From UBA1926 sp036732005 (lineage in GTDB: Bacteria > Planctomycetota > Phycisphaerae > Phycisphaerales > UBA1924), in contig DAINDF010000003.1 of NCBI GenBank assembly GCA_036732005.1, positions 186,001 through 250,000 of the forward strand: a DNA stretch of 64,000 bases. The letters are read 5' to 3'. The notes beneath the pieces were generated by a model. It searched no databases. It was given only the letters and a program-made list of their open reading frames with translations, and had not been told where the DNA came from. Numbering within the stretch: position 1 is the stretch's first letter; the number at the start of each line of letters is the position of its first letter. The position numbers were made by a program, and so were the translations under genes. Below are positions 44,083-52,142 of the stretch, in pieces.

Positions 44083-44811
44083 ATGAGCCCGGCAGGCAAG
44101 CCGCTCTTCGACCTGATGCCCAACGCCCGGCAATCGACCCCCCGGGCCGACGGGCCCCGCCCGCGCCCCGAGCGCGAGCCCCGGGCCGAACGCGCCCGCG
44201 CCCAGCACCTCTCGATCCAGACCTACTGGCTCTATGTCGCCGCCGCCGCCGTGCTGGTGCTCGTCCTGTTCGGCTACGGGCTCGGCTACCGGATCGGCGC
44301 CGCGGCCGAACGCGATGCCATGCAGGCCCTGGTCCAGGATGACCCCGCCCGGGCCCTCGTGCAGGACCCCCTCTCCCCTGACTCCCCCCCCACCCAGCCC
44401 CCACCCAACGCCGCCCGCCCCGCCGGGGACCGAACCACCGCACCCGCCGGGACAGAGATCCTGACCCCGGAAGGGGTGGTCTCGATCGATCCCCGGATCG
44501 TGGGAAGCAACTACCTCGAACTCGCCACCCTGAACCGGGCCCAGGCCGACGACGCCGTTCGGTATCTGGCTGCGAACGGGGAACGAGCGATCGCGGTCCC
44601 CGCGCTTGATCGGGGGCGGGCCTCCCGGAATACTTCCGACCGGTTCCGGGTCGTCGCGCTCGGGCTGGTCGTGCCGGGAGAGCGGTACCGGACTTCGGCG
44701 AGGGAGCGGGAGGCGTTCGAACGCCGCATCGCCCGCCTCGGGAAGGCATGGGCCGAGCAGGGCGGCGCGTCCGATTTCTCCGACCCGCTCTGGCGCCGGC
44801 ACGGCGGCTGA
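44083..44811 (+). CDS. Bitopic membrane protein with SPOR-like C-terminal domain
   Basis: 242 residues: Pro/Arg-rich cytoplasmic N-terminus of about 45 residues, one span (WLYVAAAAVLVLVLFGYGLGYRIG), a Pro-rich linker, then a folded domain beginning GSNYLELATLNRAQADDAVRYLA and ending FERRIARLGKAWAEQG. The order strand, helix, strand (FRVVALGLV) is like SPOR domains, which bind glycan strands lacking stem peptides. The match is by pattern only. The gene is followed by the small basic protein gene at 44912. Confidence 0.6.
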   Translation: MSPAGKPLFDLMPNARQSTPRADGPRPRPEREPRAERARAQHLSIQTYWLYVAAAAVLVLVLFGYGLGYRIGAAAERDAMQALVQDDPARALVQDPLSPDSPPTQPPPNAARPAGDRTTAPAGTEILTPEGVVSIDPRIVGSNYLELATLNRAQADDAVRYLAANGERAIAVPALDRGRASRNTSDRFRVVALGLVVPGERYRTSAREREAFERRIARLGKAWAEQGGASDFSDPLWRRHGG

Positions 44812-44911
44812 GCGCGGCGCGGCGTCCGCGTGGACGACGCGAGCATCGCACCACACGGCCCGGGTGGGGGCCGAGACTTTGGCGGGCCGACGCGTCCGCG
44901 GGGAGATTCCG

Positions 44912-45070
44912 ATGAGCCTGGATCGCTCGCTCAAGACCGGCGGCAGCCTCGAAGGCAAGCGCAATGTCATGACCCGCGCCGAGCGCATCGACGCCATGAA
45001 GAAGGACAAGAAGTTCGACCCCAAGAAGGACAAGGCCCTCGGCCTGCGCAAGACCAAGGTCGTCGAGTAA
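44912..45070 (+). CDS. PVC-restricted small basic protein
   Basis: 52 residues, beginning MSLDRSLKTGGSLEGKRNVM, then TRAERIDAMKKDKKFD and KALGLRKTKVV. This N-terminal pattern and size identify the small basic protein shared by Planctomycetes, Verrucomicrobia and Chlamydiae and, to my knowledge, not found elsewhere; it is thought to bind nucleic acid or ribosomes, and its exact role is unsettled. ATG 44912 has GGGGAG 6 nt upstream. It is short, highly charged (pI basic) and has no membrane segment. Confidence 0.85.
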   Translation: MSLDRSLKTGGSLEGKRNVMTRAERIDAMKKDKKFDPKKDKALGLRKTKVVE

Positions 45071-45098
45071 CCCGGCCTTCGTCGGCCTAGCGTTCGCA

Positions 45099-46292
45099 AT
45101 GAACGCCGCCGAACTCCTCTCCTCCCGCGCGCGCGCCATCGACGCCTCCGGCATCCGCCGCGTCTTCGAGCTCGCCGCCGGGCTCAAGAACCCGATCAAC
45201 CTGAGCATCGGACAGCCGGACTTCCCGGTCCCGCAGGCGCTCAAGCGCGCCGCCGCCGATGCGGTCATGAACGACCAGAACGGCTACACGATCACCCAGG
45301 GCACCCCCTCCCTGCGGGCGAAGATCGCCGCGCACCTGCGTCGCGATGTCGGGTGGTCCTGCGCGATCAACCCGGGCGAGGCGGGCCCGGGGCTGATGGT
45401 GACCAGCGGCACCTCCGGGGCGCTGCTCCTCTCGTTCATGAGCCTGCTCTCGCCCGGGGACGAGGTCGTCATCCCCGATCCATACTTCGTGAGCTACCCC
45501 GAACTCGCCACGATGTGCGGCGCCGGCGCGGTGCTGTGCGACACCTACCCCGACTTCCGCATGACCGCCGAGCGCGTCGAGCCCCTGCTCACCGCGCGCA
45601 CGAAGGCGGTCCTCTTCTGCTCACCCTCCAACCCCGCGGGGGTCGCCCTCCGGGAGCGCGAGTGCCGGGACCTGCTCGACCTCTGCCGTGCGCGCGGCGT
45701 GCTGCTCATGGCCGACGAGATCTACGACGAGTTCGCCTTCGCCTCGGCCCGCACGCAGCCCAGCGCGGGCGATCCGAGCGACCGACGCTGCCCCAGCCCC
45801 GCGCGCTTCGCGGGCAGCGAGGACGCGGTGCTGCTCATCCGAGGCTTCGGCAAAACCTACGGGTGCACGGGCTGGCGTCTCGGCTACGCAGCCGGGCCCG
45901 CGCCGATCATCGGCGCGATGTCCAAGCTCCAGCAGTACACCTTCGTTTGCGCCCCGTCACCCCTCCAGGCCGCCGCCGAGGCGGCCTTCGACACCGACAT
46001 GGGCCCGACGGTCGCCAAGTTCCAGACCCGGCGCGACCGGGTCGTCGAGCGCCTCGCCCCGCTCACCGAGGTCGCCACGCCCGACGGCGCGTTCTACGCC
46101 TTCGTGAAGGTGCCCGACCACCTCGGCCTGACCGGGTCGGCGTTCTTCGAGAAGTGCGTTGAGCGCGAGGTGCTCGTCATCCCCGGCAAGGTCTTCTCGA
46201 AGCGCGACACGCACTTCCGCCTCAGCTTCGCCACGCCCGAGGACAAGCTCGCCGCGGGGCTCGAGATCATCGCGGATCTCATGCCACGGTAA
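45099..46292 (+). CDS. Class I/II aminotransferase (PLP)
   Basis: 397 residues with fold type I aminotransferase motifs: INLSIGQPDFPVP, NGYTITQGTPSLRAKIA, the PLP loop VTSGTSGAL, VIPDPYFVSYPE, FCSPSNPAGVAL, MADEIYDEF and the PLP lysine in RGFGKTYGCTGWRLGY. It belongs to the aspartate/alanine aminotransferase-like group; the amino donor is not fixed by sequence. ATG 45099 is 28 nt after the small basic protein stop. TAGCGT 5 nt upstream might serve a leaderless start. A gap-containing stretch follows from 46293. Confidence 0.88.
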   Translation: MNAAELLSSRARAIDASGIRRVFELAAGLKNPINLSIGQPDFPVPQALKRAAADAVMNDQNGYTITQGTPSLRAKIAAHLRRDVGWSCAINPGEAGPGLMVTSGTSGALLLSFMSLLSPGDEVVIPDPYFVSYPELATMCGAGAVLCDTYPDFRMTAERVEPLLTARTKAVLFCSPSNPAGVALRERECRDLLDLCRARGVLLMADEIYDEFAFASARTQPSAGDPSDRRCPSPARFAGSEDAVLLIRGFGKTYGCTGWRLGYAAGPAPIIGAMSKLQQYTFVCAPSPLQAAAEAAFDTDMGPTVAKFQTRRDRVVERLAPLTEVATPDGAFYAFVKVPDHLGLTGSAFFEKCVEREVLVIPGKVFSKRDTHFRLSFATPEDKLAAGLEIIADLMPR

Positions 46293-46455
46293 TATCCGCC
46301 AGGCGACGCCAGCTGCGAATTCCTCAAGTTCTTTCTACCCAGTTCTGGTGGCTCGCGCTGAGTCGAGATGCGCAGCAGCGCAGCCGAGGCCGTGAGCATT
46401 GGCTTTTTTCTTGACAGATGCGGGGGGGGGGGGGGTTTTTGGCGACAAACCCAAA

Positions 46456-46551
46456 ATTGCAGCCATGTATTGAAAGGGGAAACGGGNNNNNNNNNNCCCC
46501 CCCGCCCCGCGCCGTATGTTGCGACTCAACCCTGATTGCAGCCCTGGATTG
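46456..46551. repeat. Short direct repeat spanning the first assembly gap
   Basis: ATTGCAGCCATGTATTG (46456-46472) and ATTGCAGCCCTGGATTG (46535-46551) lie on either side of the N run, 79 nt apart as scaffolded. A poly-G run (about 46421-46434) precedes and a poly-C run follows the gap, so true spacing is unknown. Confidence 0.5.
46487..46496. other. Assembly gap (10 N)
   Basis: Between a poly-G tract and a C-rich tract. Its length is likely nominal, so sequence, and possibly a gene, may be missing here. Confidence 0.98.
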
Positions 46552-46582
46552 TCAAGGCGATCGGGGAACCGGAGGCCCCGCA

Positions 46583-46879
46583 ATGATGACCCGACATTCG
46601 AACGCTCGCCAGCGAACCAGTGTGATGAAGATGATCTCTGTTTCCATGATCATCGCATTGGCAACATTCACGGCTAACGCGCTTCCATGCTCCGGAGATA
46701 CGCCGCAGGAATGCTCCTGCACCTACACCTTCTCCAATGGGGTGAGCATCAGCTCCAGCATTTGCTGCCGATCGAACGAGGGCTGCGGCTGCACGCTGCT
46801 GTACGGCGAGAACGGAAGCGTCATCGGCGTGAAGGCCCGCTGCATCGCGCAGGCGCCCCCGCCCGGTCAGATTGGCTGA
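46583..46879 (+). CDS. Small secreted cysteine-rich protein
   Basis: 98 residues from ATG 46583 with GGAGG 7 nt upstream. A signal peptide (MISVSMIIALATFTANA) is followed by about 58 mature residues containing eight cysteines: LPCSG, ECSC, SICC, GCGC and ARC. The even number suggests a disulfide-bonded, knot-like protein. Base composition is visibly lower in G+C than the neighbours (around 50% in the signal region), and it lies next to an assembly gap, so recent acquisition is plausible. No family is recognised; a toxin, inhibitor or adhesive peptide would all fit. Confidence 0.55.
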   Translation: MMTRHSNARQRTSVMKMISVSMIIALATFTANALPCSGDTPQECSCTYTFSNGVSISSSICCRSNEGCGCTLLYGENGSVIGVKARCIAQAPPPGQIG

Positions 46880-47040
46880 CGACGACACATGGGCGCTCGG
46901 TGAACGGACAGGCCACCCTAGTCACCAAACGGGGAGGCTCCCCAGATTCCGGACGCCGCAGACTCGCGGGCCTCCGAGCGGGTGGCGCCGTGGTACTTTA
47001 CAAGAGCATCCATCGGACTCTCTGAGAAGATAGGACGACT

Positions 47041-47775
47041 GTGAAGCGTGCCACCGTTCTTGTCGTCGCGGCACTGGCCGTGCTGGTTCTCGTGGTTCTG
47101 ATGGTATCGATGAACCGGCGCGCGTCGGGTTGGGGGCCGGGAAACGCGCCCTCGGACGCGGAGGTCCGAGCGGAGCCGCGCCGCTACGCGCTCGATCCTC
47201 GCAAGACCGGCAAGGACGAGGCGCGGGCCTTGCTCGAGGTGGCCGCGCTCGAGCGCCTTTCCGAGGCGTTCCCCTCGCGTCAGGAGCTCCCGAACCCGGA
47301 GGGCCTTGCGCTGACTTTCGGGGCCGAGATCGAGCGTTATGTCTTTGGTACGGCCGACGATTTCCTCGCACATCTCGACGCCACGGAGCGGCTCTCTGAC
47401 GAGGACCGCGCATTGTTCCGGACGCAATGGGAGAACGGCTCCGCGGTTGTCTCGCTGGCGCCCATGGACGACACCGGCATCGTTGTGCGGAGGTCGCTGG
47501 TCGCTGGCGAGCCGGGCGAACGGGCCGCGATCGGGGCCGAACGGGTCGATGTGACGCGGCGAGGAGCGGGCGGTATCGGCGATCCGAGAGCGGAACGGCT
47601 CGATGTCGTCGAGATCGCCGTGCCGATGCGGATCAAGCCGCATGGTGGCAAGGCGGGCGACGGCTACTTCGGCCTCTCGTTCGCGATCAGCCCGGCGACT
47701 GGGCAATGGACGCTCGTCGGGCTGGCGGTGAGCCGCGACGGCGGCGAGGGCGACCTTGTGGCGCCGCCGTTCTGA
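47041..47775 (+). CDS. Membrane-anchored protein of unknown function
   Basis: 244 residues from GTG 47041 (AGGA 6 nt upstream). A single N-terminal span (VLVVAALAVLVLVVLMVSM) leaves an extracytoplasmic domain with EARALLEVAALERLSEAFP, FGAEIERYVFGTADDFLAHL and VVEIAVPMRIKPHGGKAGDGYFGLSFAIS, ending in a strand pair. No domain is recognised. The stop lies 28 nt before the pseudopilin gene, so they may be co-transcribed. The third-position C preference is weaker here than elsewhere in the window, as in the preceding small gene. Confidence 0.6.
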   Translation: MKRATVLVVAALAVLVLVVLMVSMNRRASGWGPGNAPSDAEVRAEPRRYALDPRKTGKDEARALLEVAALERLSEAFPSRQELPNPEGLALTFGAEIERYVFGTADDFLAHLDATERLSDEDRALFRTQWENGSAVVSLAPMDDTGIVVRRSLVAGEPGERAAIGAERVDVTRRGAGGIGDPRAERLDVVEIAVPMRIKPHGGKAGDGYFGLSFAISPATGQWTLVGLAVSRDGGEGDLVAPPF

Positions 47776-47803
47776 GGCGCGCCGGGAAGGAATTCCGAGG
47801 GTG

Positions 47804-48577
47804 ATGGGGCTTGGTCGTCCAATCTCTCAACACGCCCGGCGCCCCGCCGCGGGCCCAGGCTTCACGATTGTCGAGTTGCTAGTCGTCGTCCTGGTCGTTT
47901 CGGTACTTGTCGCGATCCTGCTGCCCACGCTCGCGGGCGCGATCAGGTCGGGCAGGGCGGCTGCGAGCATGTCGAACCTCCGGCAGATCGGGATCGTCCT
48001 GGGGCTGTACGCCGAAGGAGAGGGCGCGTTCCCGATGGCGGTGCTCGACGAATACGGCGAGACTTCCTTCTATCCATTCGCATGCGAAGGCGGCCGGATC
48101 GGGGTTACTCACTGGCAGATCGTCCACGCCTGGCCGGCGGTGGTCGCCCCGTACGCTCCGTGGGACGAATACCGCGAGGTCTTCGTCGCGCCCTCTTCAG
48201 ATCGTGAGCGTGAGACCTGCGGGTGGCCGGCGTCGTATCTCTACAGCGCGTCCTTCATCGCCCGCCCGGAGACCTGGACCGACGGGACCACGCCCGATTC
48301 CGCGCTGCTCGATTCGGCGAGCCCGAACGAGGTCGTCTTCCCGTCCACCAAAGTGCTCTCGTGGGAGTGGGAACTCCCCTATCTCGGGAAGCCGTTCCCG
48401 GTCATCGGCAGGGATATCGCGCGCCCGACGCCGATGCTGTTCGCGGACAATCATGTTGACCAGAAGACCCCGGCGCTCGCGGCCGATCCGGCACGGAATG
48501 TCTTCGACCCGCTGACCGGGACCGCCGGCATGCGGCTTCACAACACGCCGAGCGGCGTCCGCGGCCGGGACTACTAA
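47804..48577 (+). CDS. Type II secretion/type IV pilus-like pseudopilin (planctomycete type)
   Basis: 257 residues. The prepilin leader ends PAAGPG, with cleavage expected before FTIVELLVVVLVVSVLVAILLP, which keeps Glu5 of the mature protein. Then follows RSGRAAASMSNLRQIGIVLGLYAEGEGAFP, the segment typical of the large planctomycete/verrucomicrobial family of secreted pseudopilins with a C-terminal MLFADNHVDQKTPA-type region. Such proteins are abundant in these phyla; their function is mostly unknown. ATG 47804 is used; GTG 47801 directly before it is possible, with AAGGAA 8 nt away. It converges on the outer-membrane-type gene 14 nt downstream. Confidence 0.82.
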   Translation: MGLGRPISQHARRPAAGPGFTIVELLVVVLVVSVLVAILLPTLAGAIRSGRAAASMSNLRQIGIVLGLYAEGEGAFPMAVLDEYGETSFYPFACEGGRIGVTHWQIVHAWPAVVAPYAPWDEYREVFVAPSSDRERETCGWPASYLYSASFIARPETWTDGTTPDSALLDSASPNEVVFPSTKVLSWEWELPYLGKPFPVIGRDIARPTPMLFADNHVDQKTPALAADPARNVFDPLTGTAGMRLHNTPSGVRGRDY

Positions 48578-48591
48578 CCCGCGGGCCGGGG

Positions 48592-49479
48592 TCAGAACCT
48601 GATCGTCAACTTCGCGAACACGCCCTCGCGGTTCAGCCGCGTGTCGAGGTCCTCGACTTCCATCTCGGACCGGAGGAACTGGTAGCCCGCGCTCAGGTCC
48701 ACGAACGGGGAGAACCGGATCGCGGCGCTGGCGATGATGTCGACCAGGTCGGCGTCGCCCAGCCCGGTCTGCATGGAGGCGACGGTGGACAGGTCGATGT
48801 GGTCGGTCGGGGACCACCGCACGCCGGTGCCGACCGTGGGGACGGTCACCATCCCGCGGGCCTCGGCGAGTTCGAGGCTCGCCGACGCCGGGTCCAGCCG
48901 GCGGATGTCCGCGCGGATCGCCTGCAGACCGCCGAGGAGGAGCCACTGCACGGGTCGGTCGGCCCCGGCGGCGGCCCATTCGAGCGAGAGCCCGTAGCGA
49001 TCGAACCGCTCGCCCGGTGATTCATAGAGCGACGCCGCGGTCTCGTCGACCTGCGGGGTGGTGCCGAAGCCGCCGTCCACGAGGCGCGTGTCGCGTCGGA
49101 AGCCGAGCGTCAGCGGGCCGCGAGCCCCGGAAGATGGGGGCGGCGCGGCAAAGTCAACCAGGGCGAGATCCGTCGCCGCGATTCCCTCCGCGTCCCAGTC
49201 CGCCAATCCGAGCAGCAGATCGAACCGGAGCGGGACAACCTCGATCAACGGTCTCGCGGCGGGGGTCGTTCCCAACGGGTCGTCCACCCCGCCCGAGTCG
49301 TCGGGCCGCGACACAAACGGCCTCTCGAGCCGCAACGCGGGGTCAAGGTCGAGCCGCAGTTCGGCCGGCACCTGGTCAGTCGGGGGCGCGGCGGGCGGGT
49401 CCTCGGCGGCGCACAGCGTCGCCGCGGAGGCCATCGCCGCGGTCAACCAGGCCGGATTCAGAGCTCTCACCCGTATCAC
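48592..49479 (-). CDS. Probable outer-membrane beta-barrel protein
   Basis: About 295 residues if started at GTG 49479, where VIRVRALNPAWLTAAMASAATLCAAE reads as a signal peptide; the frame is open a further 14 codons upstream, so the start is uncertain. The body alternates amphipathic strands (LIEVVPLRFDLLLGLADW, RYGLSLEWAAAGADRPVQWLLLGGL, VDLSAGYQFLRSEMEVEDL) and ends FAKLTIRF with a C-terminal Phe, as in outer-membrane barrels. The middle carries a Pro/Asp-rich linker. Family unknown. Confidence 0.6.
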   Translation of the reverse strand: MIRVRALNPAWLTAAMASAATLCAAEDPPAAPPTDQVPAELRLDLDPALRLERPFVSRPDDSGGVDDPLGTTPAARPLIEVVPLRFDLLLGLADWDAEGIAATDLALVDFAAPPPSSGARGPLTLGFRRDTRLVDGGFGTTPQVDETAASLYESPGERFDRYGLSLEWAAAGADRPVQWLLLGGLQAIRADIRRLDPASASLELAEARGMVTVPTVGTGVRWSPTDHIDLSTVASMQTGLGDADLVDIIASAAIRFSPFVDLSAGYQFLRSEMEVEDLDTRLNREGVFAKLTIRF

Positions 49480-49582
49480 GGTGCGCACCCAGATTCTTCG
49501 GTCCGATGCCCCGGGGTTCAACGCCGAATCCGGGGCGGGTGTTCCCGGAAGGCGGTTGGGAACGCCGCGCGAGGGGTTGCAC

Positions 49583-49588
49583 TAGGCT
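49583..49588 (+). promoter_or_regulatory. -10-like hexamer TAGGCT for 49595-50350
   Basis: TAGGCT, TCGGGG, then ATG 49595. Six-nt spacing and no SD. Confidence 0.4.
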
Positions 49589-49594
49589 TCGGGG

Positions 49595-50350
49595 ATGTTC
49601 GGTCTCGGGAACAACGGGGGGCATCGCGCCAAGATCCTGGAATGGGGCATGCGCCCCCCGCCCGGAGACGAGAACCGCCTCCTCCGCGGGCCGGGCCTCG
49701 CGCTCGAGGACCTCCGGCGGGCCGTGCGGATCTTCCGCGAGTGCGTCCGCGGGTTCCGCGCGATGCGGGGGGTGCACGACTGCGTGACCGTCTTCGGGTC
49801 GGCCCGGTTCGACGAGGGGCACGAGCACTACGAGCGCGCCCGCGAACTGGGCCGGCTCGTCGCCCGCGTCGGGCTGCCCGTCATGACCGGGGGCGGGCCC
49901 GGCATCATGGAGGCCGCCAACCGCGGCGCGAAAGAAGGCGGCGGCCTGAGCCTGGGGTGCAACATCGAACTGCCCATGGAGCAGGCCCCCAACCCCTACC
50001 TCGACCGCTGGGTCGAGTTCCACTACTTCTTCGTCCGCAAGATGATGCTCGTGCGCTACTCCACCGCGTTCGTCGTCATGCCCGGCGGCTTCGGCACCAT
50101 GGACGAGGTGTTCGAGACCGCGGTGCTGATCCAGACCGGCAAGATCGAGTCCTTCCCCGTCATCCTCATGGGCTCGACCTACTGGTCGCCCCTGCTCACC
50201 TACCTCCGCGAGGTCATGGCGCCCAGCGGCACAATCGACGACACGGACCCGGAGATCATGACCCTGACCGACGACCCCGCCGAGGCGGTGGATGTCATCC
50301 GCCGGTGCTGCCGCCTCGGGCCCGACGGGCGACGCGCCGACGCCGTCTGA
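49595..50350 (+). CDS. LOG-family protein (TIGR00730, lysine decarboxylase-like Rossmann fold)
   Basis: 251 residues with both LOG signatures: VMTGGGPGIMEAANRGA and VVMPGGFGTMDEVFE (PGGxGTxxE), plus FGSARF near the N-terminus. Members cleave nucleoside 5'-monophosphates (adenosine or cytokinin-type) to base and ribose 5-phosphate. The protein is longer than the shortest members because of an N-terminal segment of about 60 residues. It converges on the class IV aminotransferase, whose stop directly abuts (50351). Confidence 0.88.
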   Translation: MFGLGNNGGHRAKILEWGMRPPPGDENRLLRGPGLALEDLRRAVRIFRECVRGFRAMRGVHDCVTVFGSARFDEGHEHYERARELGRLVARVGLPVMTGGGPGIMEAANRGAKEGGGLSLGCNIELPMEQAPNPYLDRWVEFHYFFVRKMMLVRYSTAFVVMPGGFGTMDEVFETAVLIQTGKIESFPVILMGSTYWSPLLTYLREVMAPSGTIDDTDPEIMTLTDDPAEAVDVIRRCCRLGPDGRRADAV

Positions 50351-51265
50351 TCACCCGACGACACGCGTGCCCTCACGCTCGGTGAGCCCGCGGAAGAGCG
50401 CCGTGAGGCGGTCGGTCATCGGCCCGCGCCGCCCGCCGCCGATCACACGACCGTCGACCCGGCCCACCCACGCGAGCTCGCCCATCGTCCCCGTCGTGAA
50501 GCACTCGTCGGCCCGGTAGACCTCGGTCATGGAGAGGTCCCGCTCGGCCCAGGGGATCCCGTTCTCGCGGCACAACCCGAGCACCGCCTCGCGCGTGATC
50601 CCCTCGGGGCAGGCGGCGAGCCGGCTCGTCTCGACGACGCCCCTCGACACGATGAAGACATGCGTCGCGTTCGTCTCGGCGAGGAACCCGCTCCGATCCA
50701 GCATGATCGCGTCGTCCGCCCCCGCGTTGTTCGCCTCGATCTTCGCGAGAATCGACTGGATCAGGTTGCAGTGGTGAATCTTCGGGTCCAGGCAGTCGGG
50801 CGGGAACCGGCGGATGCTCGAGGTAATCAGCGAGAGGCCGTCGTCCCCCACCGCCGAGGCGTAGACCGGGGCCTTGTGCTCAGCGAGAACGATCAGCGTC
50901 GGGCCCGACTGGTTGAGCCTGGGATCCATGCCGCTGGTGATCTTCCGCCCCCGTGTCAGCGTGAGCCTGATGTGCACGCCGTCCCGCATGCCGTTGGCCT
51001 CCAGCGTCCGGCGGATCTCCGCGGTGATCTCGTCGTGGGTGGGGATCTCCGCGAACGCGAGCGCCCTGGCGCTGCTCGCGAGCCGGTCGAGATGCTCCGC
51101 GAGCGTGAACACCCGGCCCCCGTAGACGCGCAGCCCCTCCCACACCGCGTCGCCCCCCTGCACGGCCGAGTCGAACGGGCTGATGCCCGCCTTGTCGCGG
51201 TGGATCAGCTCGCCGTTGATGTTGACGAGCAGGTCGCGGTTCTTCTCGTTGAAGGACTGAAGCAT
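50351..51265 (-). CDS. Class IV (fold type IV) aminotransferase, IlvE/D-amino-acid type
   Basis: 304 residues: VNINGELIHRDKAGISPFDSAVQGGDAVWEGLRVYGGRVFTLAEHLDRL, then ILAKIEANNAGADDAIMLDRSGFLAETNATHVFIV, CPEGITREAVLGLC and ADECFTTGTMGELAWV. These are the fold type IV PLP motifs of branched-chain and D-amino-acid aminotransferases. At the PLP lysine, alignment by eye to D-amino-acid aminotransferase (K-S-L-N) gives H-H-C-N here, with a Lys (DPK) two residues earlier. The nearest Lys may serve, or catalysis differs. TAGACT lies 6 nt before ATG 51265. Confidence 0.82.
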   Translation of the reverse strand: MLQSFNEKNRDLLVNINGELIHRDKAGISPFDSAVQGGDAVWEGLRVYGGRVFTLAEHLDRLASSARALAFAEIPTHDEITAEIRRTLEANGMRDGVHIRLTLTRGRKITSGMDPRLNQSGPTLIVLAEHKAPVYASAVGDDGLSLITSSIRRFPPDCLDPKIHHCNLIQSILAKIEANNAGADDAIMLDRSGFLAETNATHVFIVSRGVVETSRLAACPEGITREAVLGLCRENGIPWAERDLSMTEVYRADECFTTGTMGELAWVGRVDGRVIGGGRRGPMTDRLTALFRGLTEREGTRVVG

Positions 51266-51271
51266 CGGCGC

Positions 51272-51277
51272 AGTCTA
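51272..51277 (-). promoter_or_regulatory. -10-like hexamer TAGACT for the class IV aminotransferase
   Basis: TAGACT, GCGCCG, then ATG 51265 on the minus strand. Confidence 0.45.
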
Positions 51278-51312
51278 CGGGGATGCCGCCCGCCCACAGC
51301 GCCCGGCCCCGA

Positions 51313-52119
51313 TCACCCCGCCACCCGCAGCGCCCGCACCACGGGGCCGACGCCGGTGAGCGTCAGCCCCACCACCGTGTCGCCCTCGGCCTCGAAGCGG
51401 AGGACCGCGTGCGGCGCCCCCGCCGGCGAGAACGAAGGCCCGCCCAGCGAGAACAAGTTCCGCGGCGAGTGCCCGGGACGGCGGACCGAGAGCAGGCCCA
51501 CACGCTCGTTCCACGCAACCTCGAACCGGTCCTCCTCGCCGGGGCCCCACGCGTAATCGCCCACGAACCGCGAGGCCTCCGCCGCGTCGGTCGGTGTCCG
51601 GGCCGGGTCCGCGAGCCCGATGGAATCGAGGTAGTCCAGCACGCGCTGGGCCCGTCCCGCCTCGGCGTGACGCCGAAGCGGGATGCCGTGCGGGCCAAGC
51701 AGCGTCTTCGCGTTGGGCACCCAGTCGAGCACGGCTCGAACCGCGTCGATCCTGTCGAGCGTCGCGAAGGTGAACAGGTCCGGCCGCGCGCCGTGCGCGA
51801 GCAGCAACTCGATGATCTCGATCTGCCCCGTGTGCGAGGCCGCCCCGAGCGCGGTCTCCCAATCGCCGAAACCCCAATCCCACGCGGCGCGGGCCAGCCC
51901 TTCATCGGCGGCCAGCATCGACTTCACCTGCGCCATCTGCCCGTGGCACGCCCCCACGAACTCCTCGGCCCGCTCCGGATCGGTGGTCGGAAACGCATCC
52001 GCCCGGTCCTCGCCGAGCAAGCCCGCGTTCGCCCGACCCGAGGCCGCGAGCCCCGCGACACCGGCCGAGCCCGCGAGGAGGAACACCCGGCGATCGAACG
52101 AGTGAAGGTGCCGCGGCAT
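51313..52119 (-). CDS. Tat-exported ankyrin-repeat protein
   Basis: 268 residues from ATG 52119, preceded by AAGGGGGTTTC. The start is chosen because it opens a Tat-like signal, FDRRVFLLAGSAGVAGLAASGRANA. Ankyrin-like helices follow: RAEEFVGACHGQMAQVKSML, ETALGAASHTGQIEIIELLLAHGARPD, FATLDRIDAVRAVLDWVPNA, then GIPLRRHAEAGRAQRVLDYL. The last 90 residues are a separate beta-rich domain, SRFVGDYAWGPGEEDRFEVA to GLTLTGVGPVVRALRVAG. Probably a periplasmic protein-protein interaction factor; the ligand is unknown. Confidence 0.75.
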   Translation of the reverse strand: MPRHLHSFDRRVFLLAGSAGVAGLAASGRANAGLLGEDRADAFPTTDPERAEEFVGACHGQMAQVKSMLAADEGLARAAWDWGFGDWETALGAASHTGQIEIIELLLAHGARPDLFTFATLDRIDAVRAVLDWVPNAKTLLGPHGIPLRRHAEAGRAQRVLDYLDSIGLADPARTPTDAAEASRFVGDYAWGPGEEDRFEVAWNERVGLLSVRRPGHSPRNLFSLGGPSFSPAGAPHAVLRFEAEGDTVVGLTLTGVGPVVRALRVAG

Positions 52120-52142
52120 GAAACCCCCTTGGATGGGCGTGC

